NCBI GenBank assembly: GCA_022865305.1
Contig: JALHSP010000119.1
Location: 43,053 to 107,052 of the forward strand
Reading direction: 5' to 3'
Source: Bacteroidales bacterium
GTDB lineage: Bacteria > Bacteroidota > Bacteroidia > Bacteroidales > VadinHA17
DNA length: 64,000 bases
Shown: piece by piece, positions 8,484 through 16,500 of the stretch
How positions within the stretch are numbered: the first letter of the stretch is position 1
Layout: every line of letters begins with the position of its first letter
Program-made: the position numbers and the translations under genes
The notes under the pieces: generated by a model
Databases searched by the model: none
What the model was told of the DNA's origin: nothing
The model's input: only the letters and a program-made list of their open reading frames with translations

Positions 8484-8919
8484 CAACCGTATTAAGAGGT
8501 TTTTCAAAAAACATCATGTGCTTACAATAGCTACCACCGTTGCTGATGAACCGTGGTGTGCAAACTGCTTCTATGTTTATATGGAAGAAGAAAATGCACT
8601 TGTTTTTACTACAGATCCGGCAACAAGACATGGACAGGAATTTAAAAAGAATCCGCTGGTATCAGGATCAGTTGTTCTGGAGACATTGATTATTGGAAAG
8701 ATCCGGGGAATTCAGTTCCAGGGGCTGATATCAGAACCGGTAGGAGAAATGTTATCCATGGCCGAAAACGCTTATCTTAAAAGATTTCCGCCGGCAGCCC
8801 TTATGGATACACATCTCTGGATTGTCAGACTGACCCATATCAAATTTACGGATAACAGGCTGGGATTCGGGAAGAAGATCATCTGGAAAAACGACACACA
8901 GCTCTCTACTAACGACTAA
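8476..8919 (+). CDS. YhbP-like pyridoxamine 5'-phosphate oxidase-fold protein
   Basis: The 147-aa protein starting at ATG 8476 resembles E. coli YhbP (UPF0306): PWCANCFYVY, ATRHGQEF, IRGIQFQG, the RFPPAALM segment and the ending WIVRLTHIKFTDNRLGFGKKIIW. The family has the split-barrel FMN-binding fold of PNPOx-like proteins, but no defined reaction. The ORF track's earlier start (8437) lies inside ubiX and is not used. Its position directly after a prenyl-FMN synthase hints at a flavin link, which is inference only. Confidence 0.85.
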   Translation: MIDNRIKRFFKKHHVLTIATTVADEPWCANCFYVYMEEENALVFTTDPATRHGQEFKKNPLVSGSVVLETLIIGKIRGIQFQGLISEPVGEMLSMAENAYLKRFPPAALMDTHLWIVRLTHIKFTDNRLGFGKKIIWKNDTQLSTND

Positions 8920-9047
8920 CGACTCACGACTCACGATTCACGGCGCCAGACTAACTGAAATTTCTTCCTTGCGTCGTTTGTCGTGTGCCATGCGTCCTTT
9001 TGCTGAATTTCTCTACCTTTATCTCGTAAATCAATTCATAGTAAATT

Positions 9048-9647
9048 ATGTTTTCCGGTATTGTTGAAGAAGCAGCCACGGTGGTAAAGCTTGAAAAAGA
9101 AAAGGACAATCTTCATATTACAATGAAATGCTCATTTACAGGGGAGCTGAAGATCGATCAGAGTATCTCCCATAATGGAGTCTGTCTCACTGTAGTAAGA
9201 AAGGACAAAGAAACTTATACTGTCACGGCAATCAAAGAAACTCTCAACAAGACGAACCTGGGACTCCTGAGACCTGGTGATAAAGTTAATCTTGAACGAA
9301 GCACAAAACTGGATGGACGGCTTGATGGACATATGGTACAGGGACATGTTGATCAGACTGCAGTTTGTACTGAGGTAAAAGAGGCCGGCGGCAGCTGGTA
9401 TTATACATTTAAATATGAACCTGCTCAGGATGACTATATAACAGTCGAAAAAGGATCTGTTGCAGTAAACGGAGTAAGCCTTACTGTTGTCAACTCAAAA
9501 CAGGATTCTTTTCAGGTGGCAATTATCCCTTTCACATACGAGGTGACTAATTTTCACCATATAAAAAAGGGAACTGTCGTAAATATTGAATTTGATATCC
9601 TGGGGAAGTATATAGCGAAAATAGTTAAGCAGCAGCTCGGCAAATAG
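9048..9647 (+). CDS. ribE: Riboflavin synthase, alpha subunit
   Basis: The protein begins MFSGIVEE, the diagnostic N-terminus of riboflavin synthase, and contains two tandem lumazine-binding barrels: residues about 1-95 (INHNGVCLTV-like SHNGVCLTVV; GHMVQGHVD at the junction) and about 96-190 (VAVNGVSLTVV). It dismutates two molecules of 6,7-dimethyl-8-ribityllumazine to riboflavin. No other rib gene is adjacent, so in this genome the gene is probably scattered from the rest of the pathway. I see no FMN-riboswitch-like conserved core upstream. The start is fixed by the conserved MFSGI. Confidence 0.96.
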   Translation: MFSGIVEEAATVVKLEKEKDNLHITMKCSFTGELKIDQSISHNGVCLTVVRKDKETYTVTAIKETLNKTNLGLLRPGDKVNLERSTKLDGRLDGHMVQGHVDQTAVCTEVKEAGGSWYYTFKYEPAQDDYITVEKGSVAVNGVSLTVVNSKQDSFQVAIIPFTYEVTNFHHIKKGTVVNIEFDILGKYIAKIVKQQLGK

Positions 9648-9673
9648 TGCCAAACTTAGCAGTCTGAATTATT

Positions 9674-9709
9674 CTCCCCTTAAGGGGAGATCCCGCGAAG
9701 CGGGAGAGG
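9674..9709. repeat. Double palindrome between convergent genes (REP-like, possible bidirectional terminator)
   Basis: CTCCCCTTAAGGGGAG (9674-9689) is a perfect 16-nt palindrome, followed by CCCGCGAAGCGGG (9692-9704, 5-bp stem with GAA loop) and AGAGGGG. Similar but non-identical C/G-run palindromes occur at 30221-30255 and 44457-44482. It lies between ribE and the leftward rhodanese gene, where a terminator for both would be expected. Confidence 0.65.
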
Positions 9710-9725
9710 GGTATTTTCCGGTGTA

Positions 9726-10166
9726 TTATTTCTTTCTCTTTACCTTAGGCATTGTGTTGTGAGCCGGTCGCCCTTTTTCTACCGGCATCCCGTCTTTCTT
9801 CCATGCTACAATACCACCCTCAAGGTTATAAAGTCTTCTAAATCCTTTTTCACTCAGAAGTTCTGATGCACGCTTACTCCTGTAACCAGTAGTACAGTAA
9901 AGAAAGAGAGCGTAATCCTTATCTAAAGTATCTGCTGCAACCTCAATATTACCTGAAGAGGGGATGTTTATTGCATCTCTTATCCTTGATCTTTTAAATT
10001 CAAAAAACTCGCGTACATCTATTAAAAGAGAACAGTCGATCCTAAGGTATTGAAGATGAAAATCATATGGCTCAAGTGATTTATATTTAAGAGAATCCGT
10101 GATTTGTGAATTTAATGAGCCAGTTAATAAAAACAAAAATAATGAGATGACAAAAATCGATTTCAT
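9726..10166 (-). CDS. Exported single-domain rhodanese-like protein
   Basis: An N-terminal signal peptide (MKSIFVISLFLFLLTGSLNSQ) is followed by one rhodanese domain: LLIDVREFFEFKRSRIRDAINIP, and the active-site loop LYCTTGYRSKRASELL with the catalytic Cys. YNLEGGIVAWKKDGMPVEK is the standard ending, trailed by a basic tail. At 146 aa it is the usual size for periplasmic single-domain rhodaneses. They carry persulfide sulfur, or sense it; the substrate is unknown. The gene stands alone, convergent with ribE. Confidence 0.88.
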   Translation of the reverse strand: MKSIFVISLFLFLLTGSLNSQITDSLKYKSLEPYDFHLQYLRIDCSLLIDVREFFEFKRSRIRDAINIPSSGNIEVAADTLDKDYALFLYCTTGYRSKRASELLSEKGFRRLYNLEGGIVAWKKDGMPVEKGRPAHNTMPKVKRKK

Positions 10167-10346
10167 ACCAGATCATTTTCACCATAAAGTAAATAATTTT
10201 TTTTATCATACTCACCCACTCACCCCCTCTCCCCTTCTGATTTTATTGACCTCCTCAGATTCTTCCCTCGAAAGGATTCTGTTTTTATATCCGCCAGTTG
10301 TTAACACATAATTGCTGACTTCTGTTTCAGTTACTCATTTTACTGA

Positions 10347-10354
10347 TATCTTTG
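10347..10354 (+). promoter_or_regulatory. dnaG: TAnnTTTG box unusually close to the dnaG start
   Basis: TATCTTTG lies only 4 bp before the dnaG ATG (10359). If this box is used, transcription would begin at or just inside the start codon, giving a leaderless or nearly leaderless message. The match may also be fortuitous in AT-rich sequence. Confidence 0.35.
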
Positions 10355-10358
10355 AATT

Positions 10359-12305
10359 ATGATTGATCGTCAGACAATAGAGAGGATCCTTGATGCTGCA
10401 CAGATAGTTGATGTGATTCAGGAGTTTGTTCCGCTTAAAAAAAGAGGCGTTAATTACCTGGGATTGTGTCCTTTTCATAATGAGAAAACACCCTCTTTTA
10501 CTGTTTCTCCATCAAAAGAAATATTTAAATGCTTCGGATGCGGAAAGGTTGGAAATTCTGTTAATTTCATAATGGAGCATGAACATCTCTCTTATCCCGA
10601 AGCGCTGAAATTTCTTGCCGGAAAATATCATATCGAAGTTATCGAAAAAGAGCTTACTCCCGAAGAACTGGAGAAGCAGAACGAAAGAGAGAGCCTGCTG
10701 ATAGTTACATCTTATGCTGCCAGACAGTTCACCGAAAATCTTTTCCAGACCGATGAAGGGATTTCTGTCGGGCTTACTTATTTAAAAGAAAGAGGCTTCC
10801 GGCAAACTACCCTGAAAAAGTTTGAGGTCGGATATTGCTTTGAAAAACGGGATGCCTTTTCGAAAACCGCCCTTGATGATGGTTATAAACAGGATTTTTT
10901 GTTGAAGACAGGCCTTTCAATACAGCATGAGGATCATATTTTTGACAGGTTCAGCGGCAGGGTCATGTTTCCTGTACATTCATTATCAGGACAGGTTCTG
11001 GGATTCGGAGGAAGAGTATTAAAGTCTGATGCAAAAACTGCCAAATATGTTAATTCCCCCGAGTCGGAAATATACCATAAAAGCCGTATTCTTTACGGGA
11101 TCTACCAGGCAAGAAAGGCAATAACACAGGAGGACAGGTGTTACCTGGTGGAAGGTTACACTGATGTTATGTCACTCCATGAGGCAAACATTGAAAATGT
11201 GGTTGCATCATCAGGTACATCCCTCACCCAGGAACAGGTAAGGCTGATAAAACGCTTTACCCCCAATATTACAATATTGTACGATGGTGATCCAGCCGGT
11301 ATTAAAGCATCAATCCGTGGAATCGACCTCGTTCTGGAAGAAGGTATGAATGTCCGGATAGTTCTTCTGCCGGATGGCGAAGATCCTGATTCATATTCAA
11401 AGAAAGTAAGCAATGAGGAGTTTACGAAATACCTGAAAGAAAAAGAAACTGATTTCATCCGTTTTAAAACACAACTTCTTCTCGAAGAAGCAAATAATGA
11501 TCCTGTAAGAAAAGCAAATCTTATCCGTGATATTATAAAGTCGATTGCAGTCATCCCTGAGACAATTACAAGAACAATTTACATTAAGGAGTGCAGCACA
11601 GTCTGGGAAATAACAGAGGCTGTACTTTATCATGAAGTTAACAAGCTGCGGCAGCAGAGATCTTTCCAGGACAGGAACAAATACCCAGGCCCTGAGGATC
11701 TCCCTCTTCCGCCTCCGGTTATCCCGAAACCTGTAAAATATGAGCCGGTTACTCATTATTCCGAAAGAGAGGTAATCAGATTATTGCTGAAATTCGGAAG
11801 TGCTGAGTTTGACCGGAAGATCAGAAGCGAGGATGGCCAGGAAGAAGTCACAACTGTTTCTGATTACATTGTCAGGGAAATTATTTCAGATGATCTTTCA
11901 TTTGATGATAATGTTTGCGCCAGGATCTTTGAAGACTTCAGATTCTTTACTGAACAGGGAATTTTCCCTGGTGATAAACAATTTGTAAAGCATGAGGATC
12001 CTGAGATCTCAAGCCTGTCAGCAGATCTCCTTGCCGATTCGCATGAACTGAGCAGAATATGGAGAGATAAGCAAACATTTGTTGAAACAGAAGATATGAA
12101 GCTGAAAGACATTGTTCCTGATGCTGTTCTGAAATTTAAAAGTGATAAAATACAAGTCAGATTGAAGGAGATTATGATCCAGCTCGAAGCAGCTGTTAAA
12201 GCCGGGGATACTGAAAAGATCCTTGCTCTTCAGAAAAGAGATCAGAACCTTAAGGTAGCCTTGAGGTTAATTTCAAAGAAGCTGGGAAACAGGATATTAT
12301 TGTAA
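10359..12305 (+). CDS. dnaG: DNA primase
   Basis: Domain order is canonical. The CHC2 zinc-binding domain holds LCPFHNEKTPSFTVSP and FKCFGCGKVGN (residues about 35-75). The catalytic core follows, with YLVEGYTDVMSLHEANIENVVASSGTSLT (Toprim Glu) and ILYDGDPAGIKAS (Toprim DxD region). A C-terminal helical, helicase-interacting region runs to residue 648. The enzyme lays RNA primers for replication together with DnaB. The N-terminus MIDRQTIERILDAAQIVDVI is as in Bacteroidota DnaG proteins, which fixes the start. Confidence 0.97.
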   Translation: MIDRQTIERILDAAQIVDVIQEFVPLKKRGVNYLGLCPFHNEKTPSFTVSPSKEIFKCFGCGKVGNSVNFIMEHEHLSYPEALKFLAGKYHIEVIEKELTPEELEKQNERESLLIVTSYAARQFTENLFQTDEGISVGLTYLKERGFRQTTLKKFEVGYCFEKRDAFSKTALDDGYKQDFLLKTGLSIQHEDHIFDRFSGRVMFPVHSLSGQVLGFGGRVLKSDAKTAKYVNSPESEIYHKSRILYGIYQARKAITQEDRCYLVEGYTDVMSLHEANIENVVASSGTSLTQEQVRLIKRFTPNITILYDGDPAGIKASIRGIDLVLEEGMNVRIVLLPDGEDPDSYSKKVSNEEFTKYLKEKETDFIRFKTQLLLEEANNDPVRKANLIRDIIKSIAVIPETITRTIYIKECSTVWEITEAVLYHEVNKLRQQRSFQDRNKYPGPEDLPLPPPVIPKPVKYEPVTHYSEREVIRLLLKFGSAEFDRKIRSEDGQEEVTTVSDYIVREIISDDLSFDDNVCARIFEDFRFFTEQGIFPGDKQFVKHEDPEISSLSADLLADSHELSRIWRDKQTFVETEDMKLKDIVPDAVLKFKSDKIQVRLKEIMIQLEAAVKAGDTEKILALQKRDQNLKVALRLISKKLGNRILL

Positions 12306-12373
12306 ATGAAATTCAACATCATTCCAGTAGAATTCATTTTTATTATTAAATTTGATTTATTAATAAAGAAGAT

Positions 12374-13276
12374 ATGAAAAGCCCCATTTCTTCCGTGATA
12401 ATCTTTATATTAATTGTTATTATATCCTGTAAATCCAAGTCGCCTGAAAAAGACAAATTAATTCCGGTTTTTTCAACATTTAAAACTGATTCCACAGGAA
12501 AGACCGAACCGGCATCTAAGAATGAAACCTATTACGGAGTTCTGACTCCTGTTGAGATATGTGTAATTTTCAACAGGCTCGGCGTTCCCTACAGTGATGC
12601 AACTCTTAATCCTACATCCAATATGGATCTGTATCTCAGTAACTCCAAAACCTCTCTAAACACAGGAATATACGGGGTGGATTTCGGTTATCTTAAGTTG
12701 TTTGGCATCGGCCAGGAGGTAATTAATTATATGGTCACCATCCGTGAGATGAGTTTTAAGCTTGGCATCCCCGACAATATGCTGACCGAACCGATCCGCA
12801 GGGTACAGAATGATATTGCTGAACCGGATACTATTACTTCCCTTATGCAGAAAGCATATAACGATATTGAAAATCACCTCAGGCAGAGCGGAAGGGAAAG
12901 CACCGCAGGACTGATCGTTCTGGGTGGCTGGGTTGAAGCTTTGTATATCGCCACCCAGCTCGTTTACAATCCTGCCAGACCCGATCCTGAAGTGGTGCAA
13001 AAAATAGCAGAACAGAAATATACTCTGACCGCACTGTTAAGTTTCCTGAAGAATTATTATGACGACCCTGTAGTTGTTTATTATACCAAGAAGCTTAAGT
13101 TTCTGAAGAACTATTTTGATACTTTTGAAATATATTTCGAAAAAGGCGATCTGGAGATAGATAAAACCAGGCAGGTGTTCCGTTCCTCCGGAGTTAAAAT
13201 GACCGTTACTGTCGAAACTCTTAATAAAATCCGTGATTATGTCAGTCAACTGAGGACGGAAATGGTTACCCCATAA
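12374..13276 (+). CDS. Uncharacterised lipoprotein
   Basis: A 300-aa protein with a short signal peptide and lipobox (ILIVIISCKSKSPEK, Cys about residue 20), so it should be lipid-anchored. After a low-complexity linker there is a mostly helical globular region (LTPVEICVIFNRLGVPYSDATLNPTSNMDLYLSN-like start, then long amphipathic helices). I recognise no catalytic motif and do not assign a family with a known function. It lies 68 bp downstream of dnaG and upstream of a repeat region, so it may be read from dnaG or alone. Confidence 0.75.
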   Translation: MKSPISSVIIFILIVIISCKSKSPEKDKLIPVFSTFKTDSTGKTEPASKNETYYGVLTPVEICVIFNRLGVPYSDATLNPTSNMDLYLSNSKTSLNTGIYGVDFGYLKLFGIGQEVINYMVTIREMSFKLGIPDNMLTEPIRRVQNDIAEPDTITSLMQKAYNDIENHLRQSGRESTAGLIVLGGWVEALYIATQLVYNPARPDPEVVQKIAEQKYTLTALLSFLKNYYDDPVVVYYTKKLKFLKNYFDTFEIYFEKGDLEIDKTRQVFRSSGVKMTVTVETLNKIRDYVSQLRTEMVTP

Positions 13277-13279
13277 AAT

Positions 13280-13350
13280 TCAGTCTTGCTCCCGCTGGTC
13301 GCTTGTCCTTAGGTCTTGAAGGCCTTCGGCCTGTCTTATGGTCTTGGTAT
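13280..13350. repeat. Dispersed intergenic repeat with AGGCC/GGCCT hairpin
   Basis: The stretch around GGTCGCTTGTCCTTAGGTC resembles that near 1275-1295. AGGCC TTC GGCCT at 13320-13332 forms a 5-bp stem with a TTC loop. No coding signal; the upstream part of the long ORF in the track that runs through here is not a real gene start. Confidence 0.5.
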
Positions 13351-13404
13351 TCACCCCTTTATGTTCTCTGCGAACTGGTCGGGATAAGAATTCTCTCTTA
13401 AGCC

Positions 13405-13467
13405 GCTGGCGCGGATTTGCAATCCGTGCCTTCTACTTTATGGTACCGATTTCAAATCGGCGCCAGC
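13405..13467. repeat. Three-way-junction (cloverleaf-like) palindromic element
   Basis: An outer stem GCTGGCGC (13405-13412) / GCGCCAGC (13460-13467) encloses two inner hairpins: CGGATT-TGC-AATCCG and CCGATT-TCA-AATCGG. The first 26 nt recur exactly at 30321-30346 without the second half. Structured repeats like this are mobilised in other bacteria by REP-associated tyrosine transposases; no such transposase is in the window. Confidence 0.7.
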
Positions 13468-13538
13468 ATTATTACCTGGAGATAAAGAATTTTCGTAATT
13501 TTAAAATCAATATGTTTAAAATTCAACCTACCATTCCC

Positions 13539-16500
13539 ATGAAAGCTGTAAAATCTATTCTGTTATTTGTTTCTATATTTCTCGTAACATCCTGCGGACC
13601 AAAGGATAATAAAATAATCAAACAACCATTAATCCGGACCCAGGAATTAACTCAGAATATTCTTCCTATTGATAAGGGTTTCAGCGAATATATTTCCGGT
13701 TATACTTCCGGTATTGTTCCTGCCAATTCAGTAATAGAAATACGTTTTACCAGGGAATTTGCTGAAAAAGCCAAAAAGCAGACTCCTCCAGGACTCTTTG
13801 TCACTGAACCCTTCATTAAGGGCAATACCGAATGGGCCGATGAAACAACTCTCGTTTTCCGTCCTGCAAAGTTGCTCGATCCGGGTAAAACATATTCCAT
13901 TGAAGTGAATATCAATAAACTTGCAGAAGTTAAGCAACGGCTGAAAGTATTCCCCATCAGGATACAAACACTCAAAAAAGATTTCAGTATAGCAACCGGC
14001 ACTCTTGAATGCCATTCTGCTGAAGGAAACACATATATCCTTAATGGTGAAATAGTTGCATCCGATTTCATTGAAAAGGCTGAGGTGGAAACTTACCTGG
14101 ATGCAAAGCTTGAAAAAAAGAAAATGGCTATAACCTGGGATCATTCTGATAATCTCATTCACAAATTTACTATCGGCGAAATTCCCCGTTCAGATAAAGC
14201 CCAGGAACTTGTCCTTAAATGGGATGGTACTGCCGCAGGTGTTGACCAGAAAGGTTCCTCAACTGTAAGCATCCCTGCTTTGGGGGAATTCAGCGTACTT
14301 GGCATAAAAACACAAACAGGAGAAGATCAGAAGATCGATATTTTATTTTCAGATCCTGTTGATGAATCGCAGGATCTGGATGGACTGGTCTACCTGGAAA
14401 ATGCTCCGGTAACCACGACCAGTATCAATTCCAATATTGTCACACTTATTCCTTCAGGACCTTTACAGAGTGTGTATACCCTTTATGTTGAATCGTCAGT
14501 GAAAAACAAGACAGGAGCAAGCCTTTCGTATGTCTTTTCCACAAAAGTCGACTTTTCGGGTGTTAATCCGGGGATTAAGCTTGCCGGTAACGGAGTAATT
14601 CTTCCATCTTCTCAGAATCTCATTTTTCCTTTTAAAGCTGCTAACCTTAAAGCCGTTGATCTTAAGATAATCAAGATATTTGAGAACAACCTGCCTTACT
14701 TCCTTCAGGAGAATGATATCAATACGGGGAATTATGTCAAACGTTTTGGTCGCCCGGTTTATTCCGGAAGGATTGATCTTCTTTCAGGAACAGAGACAAG
14801 CACGGGTTCCTGGAATCTTTATACAATTGATCTCGCAGACTATATTGATGTCGAACCGGGTGTCCTCTACAAGGTGCAGCTTGGAATGAGAAAGTCATAT
14901 GCACTTTTCCCCTGCGCCGAAACAGGAGAAGAAAGCAGGTATGAAGAGCTTCTTCAGCAGTCTCAGGAATTAAGCCAGAGGTACTGGGACGATTCCGAGA
15001 ATTATTATGAGGACAGTGAGGATGGAATATATTATTCATTCGGATTCAACTGGAATGAACGGAAAGATCCTTGCAAGGAAGCATTTTACAGTCCTGATAA
15101 AAATGTTACCAGGAATATCCTCGCTTCAAATCTCGGACTGATAGCAAAAAAAGGAGAAGATAATATCCTTCATGTTATTGTCAACGATCTTCTTACGGCA
15201 CTGCCTGTAAGTGAGGTTGGCATTGAAGTTTATGATTACCAGATGCAGCAGATTGTTAATGGAAACACCAACCAGGACGGATTTGTTTCACTTAACTGCG
15301 AAAGAAAACCTTTTCTGATAATTGCAAAAAAAGATAAGGACCGCAATTATCTCAAAGTTAATGATGGTGCTTCCCTTTCGCTTAGCTCTTTCGATGTCTC
15401 TGGCAATAAACCTGAAAAAGGAATAAAAGTGTTTATTTATGGTGAACGCGATGTCTGGCGTCCGGGTGATTCTATCTTCCTTTCTGTTTTCATAAAGGAT
15501 ATGAAGAGTGACCTGCCTCAGGATCATCCTGTTCAGTTTGAGCTTATCAATCCTCTTGAGCAGAAAATAGATAACCAGATACAAAAACTGGAAGGAAACA
15601 ACCTGCTGGTTTTCACAACAAAAACATCACCTGACGCAGTAACCGGTAACTACCGCGCGGTGTTCAAAATAGGTGGTGCAACATTCTCCAAACGCATCAG
15701 GATTGAAACAATCAAGCCAAATCGTCTGAAAATAAACCTGACTTTCCCGGGTGATATCCTGGGAGGTTCCGCCCAGGGCGCCACAGGAACATTGAATGTA
15801 AAATGGCTCAACGGATCTGTTGCTAAAAATCTTAAATCATCTGTTGAATATATTCTGAAACACACAAAAACAGAATTTGAAAATTACAGGCAGTATATCT
15901 TTGATGATCCTGTAACCGGGTTTTATTCTGAAACAGTAAATATTTTTGATGACGCCATTGATGAAAACGGTAATGCAACAATAAAGTTTGATCCTGGCCG
16001 TGAGCTTGATGCCCCGGGGATGCTCAATGCAATCTTCACTGCAAAAGTTCAGGAACAGGGAGGAGACGAAAGCATTATACAAACAACAAGCAAATATGCT
16101 CCTTTCCCTGTATTTGTGGGTATCAATTTACCAGGTCTCAAAGGTAAAAGCAGGATGCTTTTTACTGACGCCGACAATGAGGTTAAAGTAGTCACTGTGG
16201 ACGAAAAGGGAAAGCCGGTAAGGTCTGAGGTTGAAATGACAGTCTATAAATTGTCATACAGATGGTGGTGGGAATCCGATGCGGAGAACCTGGCATATTA
16301 TATCTCCAATAAGATCTATAAACCTGTGATCAGAAAAACAATTACAACATCCGGTGGCGAAGGCAGCTTCACTTTCAATATAAATAAGAATGAATGGGGG
16401 CGTTATCTTATAAGAGCAACAACACCCGCCGGTCATTCCACCGGAAAAATGCTGCTTGTAGACTGGCCATGGGAATATGGAATGAAAGGCAATACTGAAG

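Noticed and set aside
8900-8950. Short ACGACTCACGA-type direct repeats as regulatory sites
   Set aside because: Simple slippage-type repetition at the end of a gene; nothing supports a binding function.
9000-9047. FMN riboswitch before riboflavin synthase
   Set aside because: The gap is short and contains none of the conserved RFN core elements that I can recognise.
13338-13538. N-terminal extension of the alpha-2-macroglobulin ORF
   Set aside because: The extra 67 codons run through two intergenic repeats and would bury the lipoprotein signal peptide; the start is placed at 13539 (or 13512).
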